Assembly: GCA_022820365.1 (NCBI GenBank)
Contig: JAJEFO010000021.1
Location: forward strand, 1-47,587
Length of the DNA stretch: 47,587 bases
DNA from: Silicimonas sp.
Lineage (GTDB): Bacteria; Pseudomonadota; Alphaproteobacteria; Rhodobacterales; Rhodobacteraceae
Direction of reading: 5' to 3'
Part shown: positions 36,360 through 44,749 of the stretch, in pieces
Layout: each line of letters begins with the position of its first letter
Position numbering within the stretch: the first letter of the stretch is position 1
Made by a program: the position numbers and the translations under genes
The notes under the pieces: generated by a model
Seen by the model: the letters and a program-made list of their open reading frames with translations, nothing else
The model's database searches: none
What the model was told of the DNA's origin: nothing

Positions 36360-37235
36360 ATGATCCAAGGCTCGATCCCGGCACTCGTGACCCCGTTCAA
36401 GGATGGCGCGCTGGACATCGAAGCGCTCAAGTCGCTTGTCGAATGGCAGATCGAGAGCGGCTCGACCGGCCTGGTTGCCGTCGGCACGACAGGCGAGAGC
36501 CCGACGCTTTCGCACGAAGAGCATGAAGCGGTGGTCGAAGAGGTCGTGAGAGCGGCGAACGGCCGGGTCCCGGTGATTGCCGGCACGGGTTCGAACAACA
36601 CGGCAGAGGGCATCCGCCTCACGCAGCATGCCGCAAGGGTTGGCGCAGACGCGGCGCTTGTCGTGACGCCCTATTACAACAAGCCGTCACAGGAAGGCCT
36701 CTACCAGCATTTCAAGGACTTGCACGATTCAGCCGATGTGCCGATCCTGATCTACAACATTCCCGGTCGCTCGGCCATCGACATGTCGGTGGAGACCATG
36801 GCGAGGCTGTCGAAGCTGCCGCGCATAGTTGGCGTCAAGGACGCCACAGGCGACTTGTCTCGCGTGCCGAAGCAGCGCATCGCCAGCGGCAAGGATTTCG
36901 TGCAGATTTCAGGCGAGGATGCGACCGCACTTGGATTCAATGCGCACGGCGGAACGGGCTGCATCAGCGTGACGGCGAACGTGGCGCCGGAGCTCTGCGC
37001 GAAAATGCAGGCGGCCACCCGTTCAGGCGACTACGAGAACGCACTCGAGATCACCGACCGGCTCATGCCGCTTCACATTTCGATCTTCATGGAGCCTGGA
37101 CTGGCGGGCGCAAAATACGGGCTCTCGCTGCTGGGCCGATGCAGCGACGAGGTTCGCCTGCCGCTCGTGACACCCGGCGAAGCGACCAAGAACGCGATTC
37201 GCGAGGCCATGGATCGGGCAGGCATTCTGCAATAG
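36360..37235 (+). CDS. dapA: 4-hydroxy-tetrahydrodipicolinate synthase DapA
   Basis: A 291-residue TIM-barrel lyase condensing pyruvate with aspartate semialdehyde in lysine and diaminopimelate synthesis. The Schiff-base Lys is in [11 protein letters not shown], the catalytic Tyr in VTPYYNKP, and the substrate-binding GTTGE block in [11 protein letters not shown]. The start ATG at 36360 gives the canonical [13 protein letters not shown] opening. The pairing with Slt across a shared promoter region places two cell-wall genes together. Confidence 0.95.
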   Translation: MIQGSIPALVTPFKDGALDIEALKSLVEWQIESGSTGLVAVGTTGESPTLSHEEHEAVVEEVVRAANGRVPVIAGTGSNNTAEGIRLTQHAARVGADAALVVTPYYNKPSQEGLYQHFKDLHDSADVPILIYNIPGRSAIDMSVETMARLSKLPRIVGVKDATGDLSRVPKQRIASGKDFVQISGEDATALGFNAHGGTGCISVTANVAPELCAKMQAATRSGDYENALEITDRLMPLHISIFMEPGLAGAKYGLSLLGRCSDEVRLPLVTPGEATKNAIREAMDRAGILQ

Positions 37236-37249
37236 GACGTTTCCGTCCT
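37234..37249 (+). terminator. Hairpin at the end of dapA
   Basis: AGGACG-TTTC-CGTCCT forms a 6-bp stem that includes the dapA stop codon. No T-run follows, so the terminator call is weak. Confidence 0.35.
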
Positions 37250-37548
37250 GCGTCATTCAAGACTTGGACAGACCCGCGCGATCGCGCAAGGTCGTCCGTT
37301 GCCGCGGACGCGCCACGCAGATCCATCGCGCCGGTCGCCTGCGCTTCGTGACCGCATCGCTGCCAATGCGGGTCTCGGTGCGAGTGGCATAGGCATGAAA
37401 CACACGACGGCCATCAGGATCGGCGGGCGATTGGGCGTGCGACTTTCTGCTAGCATAAGTTCCAATATGGTTGCAGAGTTGATAATTGGCTCTAATTCGA
37501 CGGGCGGCGAGTCCGCCGGAAAGCATTGTCAACGCATGGGAGGAAAAC
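37250..37548. other. Intergenic region before the Liv-type operon
   Basis: About 300 bp with no supported gene. The last 100 bp are less GC-rich and should hold the promoter. A loose candidate is TTGCAG near 37473 with an AT-rich stretch after it, but I cannot assign boxes with confidence. GGGAGGAAAAC just before 37549 is a good ribosome site. Confidence 0.4.
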
Positions 37549-38757
37549 ATGTTGCACAGAAGTCTCGTTAAGCTGGCCTCCGCCGGCGCGGTGGCGGTCG
37601 GCCTTATGACGGCGGGCACCGCGCTTGCCCAAGATGTCATCAAGGTTGGCGCCATCGCCCCCAAGACCGGTCCCCTCGCGGGCGGCGCAGTCGTCACGCA
37701 ATGGCCGAACATTCGTTTGTGGGTTGAGCAGGTCAATTCACGCGGCGGGCTCGATGTCGCTGGCAAGAAAATGCCCATCGAGCTGATCGAATACGACGAC
37801 AAGACCAATCCCGGAGAGCACATCAAGCTGGCTCAGCGTCTTGCGGAACAGGACAAGGTGGATTTCGTCGTGGCGCCTTACGGCACCGGGTTCAACATTG
37901 CCGCCGCGCCGATTTACGGTCGCTACGGCTACCCGATGGTCGCCGTCTCGGCCATCACCGACAAGATGGAGGAGCTCACGGCCCGGTACCCGAACCTCTT
38001 CTTCACGCTTGGAACGACGACGGCATTCGTCGAGGGCGTGAGGGACATCCTGGTGGAACAGCGCGAAGCGGGCGCAATCGGGAACGAGGTCGCAATGGTC
38101 AACGTCGCCGACGCCTTCGGGATCGAATTGGCGGACCGTGCGCGGGAACTCTTCGGCGAAGCGGGATTCGAGCTTGTCTATGACAAGTCCTACCCCCTTG
38201 GCACGCCGGACCTGAGCCCGGTGATGAAGGGCGCAAAGGCCTCTGGCGCGAAGGCGTTCGTGGCTTGGTCCTACCCGCCCGACAGCTTTGGCCTGGCTGA
38301 ACAGGCGATTGTCGAAGACCTGAACGTGGCAGTTTACTATTCGGCGGTTGCCACCAGCTTCCCGTCTTTCAGCGGCGCTTTTGGCAACAAGATCAACAAC
38401 GTGCTTGGTGCAGGCGGCACCAACGTGGATGACCCGGCCATCGCGGAGTACCGCACGGCCCACATGGATATCACCGGAGAGGTGGCGGACTACTGGGCAT
38501 CTGCCAATACCTATGCAGCGCTGCAGATCCTGGAACAGGCGATTGTCGGGGCGGGCACGCTCGACCGCGCCGTGGTGACCCAGTACATCAAGGACAACAG
38601 CTTTGACACGGTGATGGGCACGCTCAGCTTCGAGAACAACTTCTCCAACACCTTCTGGTCCGTGGGCCAGTGGCAGGACGGAGTGTTCCGCGGCGTCAAG
38701 GGCTCCAACGTCGAAGGGGCGGTGCCGGTGCGTCTGAAAGACGGCTGGGCCGAGTAA
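37549..38757 (+). CDS. Liv-type ABC transporter substrate-binding protein
   Basis: A 402-residue periplasmic binding protein of the branched-chain amino-acid class (family 6 / LivJ-like). Signal peptide LVKLASAGAVAVGLMTAGTALAQ, then DVIKVGAIAPKTGPLAGGAV, the standard first strand. The family also includes binders of aromatic acids, urea, amides and other small molecules, so the name does not fix the ligand. It opens a seven-gene plus-strand cluster, followed by a strong hairpin that may set its expression above that of the membrane genes. Confidence 0.88.
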   Translation: MLHRSLVKLASAGAVAVGLMTAGTALAQDVIKVGAIAPKTGPLAGGAVVTQWPNIRLWVEQVNSRGGLDVAGKKMPIELIEYDDKTNPGEHIKLAQRLAEQDKVDFVVAPYGTGFNIAAAPIYGRYGYPMVAVSAITDKMEELTARYPNLFFTLGTTTAFVEGVRDILVEQREAGAIGNEVAMVNVADAFGIELADRARELFGEAGFELVYDKSYPLGTPDLSPVMKGAKASGAKAFVAWSYPPDSFGLAEQAIVEDLNVAVYYSAVATSFPSFSGAFGNKINNVLGAGGTNVDDPAIAEYRTAHMDITGEVADYWASANTYAALQILEQAIVGAGTLDRAVVTQYIKDNSFDTVMGTLSFENNFSNTFWSVGQWQDGVFRGVKGSNVEGAVPVRLKDGWAE

Positions 38758-38770
38758 TCCCCGACACTGT

Positions 38771-38794
38771 CGCCCGGCGCGGATGCGCCGGGCG
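38771..38794 (+). promoter_or_regulatory. Perfect 10-bp hairpin between binding protein and permease
   Basis: CGCCCGGCGC-GGAT-GCGCCGGGCG is a perfect 10-bp stem with a 4-base loop, 13 bp after the binding-protein stop, followed by ATCGTTT. It can act as a partial terminator or as a 3' RNA-stabilising structure, a common way to make more binding protein than permease. Confidence 0.65.
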
Positions 38795-38814
38795 ATCGTT
38801 TGCGGAAACCGAAG

Positions 38815-39681
38815 ATGCTGGACATCCTGGTCTCTGGCCTGTTGCTGTCAGGCACCTACGCCCTGGTCGCAATGGGCCTGAACTTGCAATACGGCGTGGC
38901 CCGGATCATGAACCTCGCGAATGGCGAGGTGCTGGTGCTGGGCGCGTTGGCGGCATTCTGGCTTTACACCACTGCGCTGGTCAGCCCGCTCCTGACCGTG
39001 ATCCTCGTGATCCCCGTGAGCTTCGTCGGCAACTGGCTGGTCTATCGCTTTCTGCTGACGCCACTCGTGCGCCGGGCCGGTTCGCAAGGGGCGCTGGAAG
39101 TGGATTCGATCCTCGCCACCTTTGGAATGTCGTTCATCATCATCGGCCTGATGATCTCGGTCGAGGGCGGGTTCTTTGCCTACAACTATCTCAGCGAGCC
39201 CGTCTCGATCATTGGTTCGACAACTTCGCTGAACCGGGTGCTGGCCTTTGCAATTGCCGTGCTGATCGGAGCGGCCCTGTACTTGTGGCTCAACCTGAGC
39301 CGGCCCGGCGTTGCGGTTCGGGCGGTTTCGGTTTCGACCGAGGCGTCTGGACTGGTCGGCATCAACGTCCCGCGCGTTTCGGCACTGGCCTTCGCGCTCG
39401 GCGGCGCGATCACCGCCGTGGGCGGAGCGCTGATCTCGACATTCATCACCCTTGACGCCTCAATCGGCGTGGTCTTCACCATGAAGGCGCTGATCATCGT
39501 GATCATGGGCGGTGTCGGCGACATCCGCGGTGCCATCGTGGCCGCCGTCATCCTCGGCGTCGTGGAAACGGCGGTCGCCAGCCTCGTCGACCCGGGGCTT
39601 ACGCTTGCGGCCGCCTACCTGATCTTCGTACTGATCCTCCTCTTCCGCCCGCAGGGCCTGTTTGGAAGGCGGCCCGCATGA
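38815..39681 (+). CDS. Liv-type ABC transporter permease (LivH-like)
   Basis: A 288-residue inner-membrane permease with about eight hydrophobic segments. The opening MLDILVSGLLLSGTYALVAMG and the motif GLNLQYGVARIMNLANGE are typical of LivH proteins. ALGGAITAVGGAL and the end LILLFRPQGLFGRR are also standard. The ATG at 38815 was preferred over an upstream TTG because it yields the family start. Its stop overlaps the next start by 4 bp. Confidence 0.9.
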   Translation: MLDILVSGLLLSGTYALVAMGLNLQYGVARIMNLANGEVLVLGALAAFWLYTTALVSPLLTVILVIPVSFVGNWLVYRFLLTPLVRRAGSQGALEVDSILATFGMSFIIIGLMISVEGGFFAYNYLSEPVSIIGSTTSLNRVLAFAIAVLIGAALYLWLNLSRPGVAVRAVSVSTEASGLVGINVPRVSALAFALGGAITAVGGALISTFITLDASIGVVFTMKALIIVIMGGVGDIRGAIVAAVILGVVETAVASLVDPGLTLAAAYLIFVLILLFRPQGLFGRRPA

Positions 39682-40610
39682 AGTCTGCGAGCTGGACAGA
39701 GCTTTTGTGCGCGGCCATTCTCGTGGCGCTTGCTGCGCTCTTTCCCCTGGGCGCGAACGGCTACTGGCTGTCCATCGGCGTGACGGCGATGATGTATGTG
39801 GCGCTGGCCACCTCCTGGGCGCTGTTTTCCGGTCCGACGCACTACATCTCGCTCGCCACCGGCGCGTTTTTTGGCGTGGGCGGATACATCGTCGGCACGG
39901 GGATGAGCGACTACGCCCAGCCCTTCTGGCTCATGGCCGCGATTTCACCGATTGTCGGAGCGATCCTCGCAGCGCTGATCGGCTTCGCCACACTGCGCCT
40001 GTCGGGCGTCTACTTCGTGATCTTCACCCTCGGCTTGGCGGAGATGATCCGCAACGTCGTCAGCTGGGTGCAGAACAACTTCCTGGGCAGCCGCGGGCTC
40101 TACGTGCTGACGGACCTGCGCGACCACCACATCTTCTGGATGCTGCTGGCCGTCGCCGCCGTGGTCTACCTGCTTGGCTGGTGGGTCAGCCGATCCCGCA
40201 TCGGCTTTGCGCTTCGCATCATCGGCGGCGATGAAACCGTCGCGCGCCACGTGGGCATCAACACCGCGACGGCCAAGGTCATCCTGTTCACCACCACCGG
40301 CTTTTTTGCAGCACTGGTCGGCGCCCTGATCGCGCCGAGGTGGAGCTACATCGAGCCGAACCAGGTCTTCTCCCCCCAATTGAGCTTCCTCGTCGTCATC
40401 ATGGCGCTCTTGGGCGGGTCCGGCAGGCTGTGGGGGCCGCTGGTCGGCGTGATCCCCTTCACGATCATCTGGGAGTGGGTCGCGATCCAGTTCCCCAATC
40501 AATCGACGCTGTTTCTCGGCGTCTGCTTCCTGCTGATTGTCTACGTCCTGCCCAACGGCGTCGTCGGGCGGATCGGAGAGTTGCACGCGCGGATCAGGGG
40601 TCGGACGTGA
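39678..40610 (+). CDS. Liv-type ABC transporter permease (LivM-like)
   Basis: A 310-residue partner permease. Family features are ALATSWALFSGPTHYISLATGAFFGVG near the N-terminus (the usual LivM pattern has LNLLLGYAGQ...LGHAAF), GFATLRLSGVYFVIFTLGLA, and the loop RIIGGDETVARHVGIN that contacts the ATPase. The ATG overlaps the LivH-like stop (ATGA) and the stop overlaps the LivG-like GTG start (GTGA), so all three are translationally coupled. Confidence 0.9.
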   Translation: MKSASWTELLCAAILVALAALFPLGANGYWLSIGVTAMMYVALATSWALFSGPTHYISLATGAFFGVGGYIVGTGMSDYAQPFWLMAAISPIVGAILAALIGFATLRLSGVYFVIFTLGLAEMIRNVVSWVQNNFLGSRGLYVLTDLRDHHIFWMLLAVAAVVYLLGWWVSRSRIGFALRIIGGDETVARHVGINTATAKVILFTTTGFFAALVGALIAPRWSYIEPNQVFSPQLSFLVVIMALLGGSGRLWGPLVGVIPFTIIWEWVAIQFPNQSTLFLGVCFLLIVYVLPNGVVGRIGELHARIRGRT

Positions 40611-41344
40611 GACAGTCGGGTGCAGTCCTGTCCGTGAAAGGCGTGACCAAGCGCTTCGGCGGGCTTGTCGCGGTGTCGAACATGTCCTTCGATGTGGCGG
40701 AGCATCAGATGGTGGGCGTCATTGGCCCCAACGGCTCCGGCAAGACCACGGTCCTGAACATGATTTCCGGCGCGTTGAAGCCGACCGAGGGCCGAATTTC
40801 GATGCGTGGGCGCAACATTTCAGACCTGCCTGCGCAAAAAATCGCGCGTGAAGGCGTGGGCCGGACATTCCAGCTGGTGCGACTCTTGCCGGGCCTGACC
40901 GTGCTGGAGAACGTGATCGCCGGCGCCGTGTACGGCCACCGTCGCCGCTGGGGCCGCGATGCGGAGGATTTCGCCCATGACCTTCTCGACCGCGTGGGCA
41001 TGGACGCGATGAGCCATGTGCCAATTTCGTCACTCACCTACATCGACCAGAAGCGGGTGGAACTCGCCCGCACGCTCGCCGGGGAACCACAGGTGCTGCT
41101 GCTTGACGAATGGCTGGCAGGGTTGAACCCGTCCGAGCTGGAAACTGGAATCGAGCTGATTCACGCCTTGCGTGAAGAGGGCCGCACCGTTGTGGTGGTC
41201 GAACACGTGATGGACGCGATCCGCTCGCTCTGCGACCGCTGCGTCGTGATGTCGTCGGGCACCAAGATTGCCGAAGGCAGCCCGGATGAAGTACTCAGCG
41301 ACCAAGACGTCATCCGGGCCTACTTGGGGGACGACGATGCTTGA
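40607..41344 (+). CDS. Liv-type ABC transporter ATPase (LivG-like) with altered signature
   Basis: A 245-residue ATPase. Walker A is GPNGSGKTT (40-48), Walker B LLLDE and switch His is in VVVEHV, all intact. The ABC signature, normally LSYGQQ, reads LTYIDQK, and the residue after the catalytic Glu is Trp (DEWLAGLNP) instead of Pro or Ala. Such changes are known in some Liv-type ATPases of non-amino-acid importers, to my knowledge. The start is GTG at 40607, overlapping the previous stop. Confidence 0.88.
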   Translation: MRQSGAVLSVKGVTKRFGGLVAVSNMSFDVAEHQMVGVIGPNGSGKTTVLNMISGALKPTEGRISMRGRNISDLPAQKIAREGVGRTFQLVRLLPGLTVLENVIAGAVYGHRRRWGRDAEDFAHDLLDRVGMDAMSHVPISSLTYIDQKRVELARTLAGEPQVLLLDEWLAGLNPSELETGIELIHALREEGRTVVVVEHVMDAIRSLCDRCVVMSSGTKIAEGSPDEVLSDQDVIRAYLGDDDA

Positions 41345-42467
41345 GGTGAAAGGCCTTTCCGCCGCCTACGGCCAGCACCCGTCCCTGAACGAAGTGTCGC
41401 TTTCGATTGCGCCGGGCGAGATTGTCGTGATCCTCGGTGCAAACGGCGCAGGCAAGTCGACGCTCCTGCGCGCGATAGCCGGGATCTGCGAGGGCAAGGT
41501 TTCTGGCGAAGTGCGGCTGGGGCCTGACGCGCTGACCGAACTGAACCCGGATGAGATCGTCGAGAAGGGCGTGGTTCTCGTGCCCGAGGGGCGCGGGATC
41601 TTCGGCGATCTGTCAGTGAAGGAGAACCTCTTGCTGGGGGCCTATCCTGCCCGCGCCAGGGATGGCGAACGGGAGAATCTTGGTCGCGTGCTCGACCTCT
41701 TCCCGACGCTGCGGGAACGTCAAGGCCAAGTCGCGCGGACGATGTCCGGCGGCGAACAGCAGATGCTGGCCATCGGGCGCGCGATGATGTCGGCGCCAGA
41801 AATCCTGATGCTCGATGAACCATCGCTCGGCCTGTCGCCTCTGCTTTGCAAGGAGCTGTTCCAGAACCTCGCCCAAGTAAAGTCGCTCGGAATCGGAGTG
41901 CTGCTTGTCGAGCAAAACGCAAAGCAGAGCCTGGCAATCGCGGATCGGGGATACCTCTTGGAAAACACCCGGATCACCCATGAGGACACGGCGACCCGGC
42001 TTGCCGGCGATCCGGCGGTGCAAAAGGCGTATCTCGGTGCCGGCAGGCAAAGGTCTTCGGCGCCGGCAACCTCCGCACCTGAACATTCACCCATGCCTGC
42101 CGCACCTGCCATTGCCGCTCGCCCACAACCTCAGCGCAGCGCGGAGCAGCAGGCGGGGCTGTCGATCACCGACCTGGTGGCGAAGGCTGCCCACCAATCC
42201 GCCAGCGCACCCCGGCAGGCTCCTGCTGACGTGAGCGCCGCCGCCAACCGGCTGGCAAACGATCGGCTGACGGTCGTGATGAAAGACATTGAAGAATCCG
42301 CAAGGGCCGCCCGACATCGATTGACGCGCGCCGTGAATCCCGCACCCGCGCGACCCCAGGCACCCCGCCCGCAACAAACCGCGCGCCCGCCCGTGATAGA
42401 GGTATACCGACGCCCACGGGTTGAGGTCTATCGCCGCCGCCCATCGGGCGAATTTGAGAGGGAATGA
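41337..42467 (+). CDS. Liv-type ABC transporter ATPase (LivF-like) with long C-terminal tail
   Basis: A 376-residue protein. Residues 1-235 are a normal LivF ATPase: Walker A GANGAGKST, signature MSGGEQQ, Walker B ILMLDEPSLGL and VEQNAKQSLA. It then continues about 140 residues, where standard LivF stops. The tail is rich in Ala, Pro, Arg and Gln, includes one possible helical piece (about 275-330, ITDLVAKAAHQSA ... VMKDIEESARAARHRL), and ends with a duplicated motif: VIEVYRRPRVEVYRRRP. The function of the tail is unknown. The start overlaps the LivG-like end by 8 bp; the next gene begins after 1 bp. Confidence 0.88.
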   Translation: MLEVKGLSAAYGQHPSLNEVSLSIAPGEIVVILGANGAGKSTLLRAIAGICEGKVSGEVRLGPDALTELNPDEIVEKGVVLVPEGRGIFGDLSVKENLLLGAYPARARDGERENLGRVLDLFPTLRERQGQVARTMSGGEQQMLAIGRAMMSAPEILMLDEPSLGLSPLLCKELFQNLAQVKSLGIGVLLVEQNAKQSLAIADRGYLLENTRITHEDTATRLAGDPAVQKAYLGAGRQRSSAPATSAPEHSPMPAAPAIAARPQPQRSAEQQAGLSITDLVAKAAHQSASAPRQAPADVSAAANRLANDRLTVVMKDIEESARAARHRLTRAVNPAPARPQAPRPQQTARPPVIEVYRRPRVEVYRRRPSGEFERE

Positions 42468-42468
42468 C

Positions 42469-43944
42469 ATGCTCGACCAGGCAAGTGCCGCCCCAGACAT
42501 CAAGGGAATCTACATCAACGGCCAGTGGCAACAGACCGCTGGGCAGTTCGACGACATCAACCCGTCGGACGGAAGCGTTTGGGCACGCGTACCCGACGCG
42601 GGCGCGGCAGAGACCCGTGCCGCGATCGAGGCCGCTCAGGGAGCCTTTCACGATTGGTCGAACCGGCCGTTTCAGGACCGTGCGCACCTGCTGACGAAAG
42701 TCGCAGAAGTCTGGGAAGGGCGCGTTCCCTGTTTCGTGGCGGCAGTGCAGCACGAAGGGGGCGGTCACTACGGCAAGGGAATGTTCGAAGCGGGCCACGT
42801 TGCCGAGACCTTTCGTGCGGCGGCCGCTCTCTGCTACACGGCGATCGGGGAGGTATTGCCCTCGCACCATGGAAAGGTATCCACCGCAGTGAGGGTGCCC
42901 ATGGGCGTGATCGGCGTAATCAGTCCGTGGAACGTGCCGGGCATCCTGACGTCGCGTGGAATTGCATTCGCGCTCGGCGCAGGCAACACCATCGTGCTGA
43001 AACCGTCCGAGGAAACTCCCTACGCAGGCGGCCTGATCTTTGCCGAGGTGCTGGAGGAAGCAGGCGTGCCGCCGGGCGTCTTCAACGTCATCACCGCGTC
43101 CCGCGACAGCACGCCTTCAGTTGGGGACGAGCTGATCGACAATCCGGCGGTGAAAGGGATTTCCTTCACCGGCTCCACTGCCGTCGGCCGCATGATCGCG
43201 GCCAAGTGCGGGGCGCACCTCAAGAAGTGCTGCATCGAGCTTGGCGGCAAGGACAGCCTGATCGTGCTCGAAGACGCGGACATGGAGCGTGCAACCTCAT
43301 CAGCGAGCTTTGGATCGTTCATGCACCAGGGCCAGATCTGCATGAGCGTCGAAAAGGTGCTCGTCCAAGAAGACGTCTACGCCGAATTCCTGCAGAAATT
43401 CATCGCGCGCAGCGCCAAGCTGAAGACCGGCAACGTTGCCGACAAGTCCGTCACGATCGGCCCGCTGATCAACGACCGCCAGGTCGCCCGCGTTGCCGCG
43501 CAGATCGACGACGCCGTGGCAAAGGGCGCGAAAGTGGCGCTGGGCGGCACAGTAAACGGGCGCTTCGTGGAACCGACGATCCTGACGGACGTGACACCGC
43601 AAATGGACGTCTGGAACGACGAGACTTTCGGTCCGCTCGCCGTCGTCGTGCCCTTCCGCACGGACGCGGATGCGATCGCCATGTCAAACGACACGGAATA
43701 CGGGCTGTCGGCCGGCATCATCTCGCGCAACGAAGATCGGGCGATGGCCATCGCCCGACAGCTGGAAACCGGCATGGCGCATGTCAACTGTTCGTCCATC
43801 AACGATGAATGCCATGCACCCTTTGGCGGCACCAAGGCCAGCGGTGTGGGCCGCCACGGGGGCAGATGGGCGATGGAAACGTTCACGGAAACCCGCTGGA
43901 TCACGATCGACAAAGGGGGCCGGCCGTACCCGCCGGCGTTTTAG
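42469..43944 (+). CDS. Aldehyde dehydrogenase (NAD(P)-dependent)
   Basis: A 491-residue enzyme that oxidises an aldehyde to the acid. The catalytic Cys is in HQGQICMS, the general-base Glu in IELGGKDS, and the Asn that holds the oxyanion in SPWNVPG. FTGSTAVGR binds the cofactor. It resembles the vanillin / benzaldehyde / salicylaldehyde branch more than the betaine branch, which is only a by-eye impression. Together with the following alcohol dehydrogenase it would complete an alcohol-to-acid route. Confidence 0.88.
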   Translation: MLDQASAAPDIKGIYINGQWQQTAGQFDDINPSDGSVWARVPDAGAAETRAAIEAAQGAFHDWSNRPFQDRAHLLTKVAEVWEGRVPCFVAAVQHEGGGHYGKGMFEAGHVAETFRAAAALCYTAIGEVLPSHHGKVSTAVRVPMGVIGVISPWNVPGILTSRGIAFALGAGNTIVLKPSEETPYAGGLIFAEVLEEAGVPPGVFNVITASRDSTPSVGDELIDNPAVKGISFTGSTAVGRMIAAKCGAHLKKCCIELGGKDSLIVLEDADMERATSSASFGSFMHQGQICMSVEKVLVQEDVYAEFLQKFIARSAKLKTGNVADKSVTIGPLINDRQVARVAAQIDDAVAKGAKVALGGTVNGRFVEPTILTDVTPQMDVWNDETFGPLAVVVPFRTDADAIAMSNDTEYGLSAGIISRNEDRAMAIARQLETGMAHVNCSSINDECHAPFGGTKASGVGRHGGRWAMETFTETRWITIDKGGRPYPPAF

Positions 43945-43947
43945 GCC

Positions 43948-44736
43948 ATGAGAGACCTCGTCAAAGGCAAGCGCATTGTCGTCACTGGCTCGTCGTCGGG
44001 CATTGGCTGGGAAACCGCGCGCGTCCTGTCCGAACAAGGGGCGGAAGTTCTGGGCGTGGACCTCAACAAGAACTTCGACCACGTGGAGGAGTTTTACCGC
44101 GCCGACCTGTCGGACGAGGCAACGATCGACGCATTGGCGGACGTGTTGCCTGACGCAATTGACGGGCTGGTGAACAATGCAGGCCTGCCGCCTACGAAAG
44201 AGGCAGGCCTGTTGCTGAAGGTGAACCTGATCGGGCTGAAGCACCTGACGTTGCGGCTGATCCCGAAACTCAACGACGGCGCCAGCATCGTGAATGTCGC
44301 CTCGCTGGCCGGGTTTGGCTGGCCGCAGGCGGTCGATGCGATCAAGGCGTCGGACACGCTGGATTTTCACAACGTGGACGAATTCATCGAACGCTGGAAA
44401 GTGTCGAACGAGGGTGGGCGCAGCTACTTCTTTTCCAAGGAAGCGCTGGTCGTCTGGACAATGCGGAACCGCTGGACCTGGCGCGACCGAGGCATCCGCA
44501 TGAACTCGGTCAGCCCCGGACCGGTGGACACCCCGATCCTTGGGGACTTTCTGCAGACGCTTGGAGCGCGGGCCGAAGAGGACAACAGGATCATGGATCG
44601 GCCCGGCACCACTGAAGACATCGCTCCGGTGATCATGTTCCTGCTGTCGGACATGACGACCTGGATCAGGGGCACGAACATCCCCGCAGACGGGGGCATG
44701 TCGTCCAACATCCTGTGCGGCATGCACGGTCTATAG
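43948..44736 (+). CDS. Short-chain dehydrogenase, coniferyl-alcohol dehydrogenase-like
   Basis: A 262-residue NAD-dependent oxidoreductase. The cofactor motif is TGSSSGIG (13-20), NNAG is in LVNNAGLPP, and the catalytic pair is Tyr and Lys in SYFFSKEA. The layout, including the short ADLSDEATIDAL segment, resembles the coniferyl-alcohol dehydrogenase and 3-alpha-hydroxysteroid dehydrogenase group. It starts 3 bp after the aldehyde dehydrogenase. The substrate is therefore an alcohol whose aldehyde is passed on; an aromatic alcohol is plausible, not shown. Confidence 0.82.
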   Translation: MRDLVKGKRIVVTGSSSGIGWETARVLSEQGAEVLGVDLNKNFDHVEEFYRADLSDEATIDALADVLPDAIDGLVNNAGLPPTKEAGLLLKVNLIGLKHLTLRLIPKLNDGASIVNVASLAGFGWPQAVDAIKASDTLDFHNVDEFIERWKVSNEGGRSYFFSKEALVVWTMRNRWTWRDRGIRMNSVSPGPVDTPILGDFLQTLGARAEEDNRIMDRPGTTEDIAPVIMFLLSDMTTWIRGTNIPADGGMSSNILCGMHGL

Positions 44737-44749
44737 AGGAGAAGGGAAG

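Noticed and set aside
37470-37500. Promoter TTGCAG ... TAATTC before the Liv-type operon
   Set aside because: The boxes are loose and spacing is short; too weak to call as a site.
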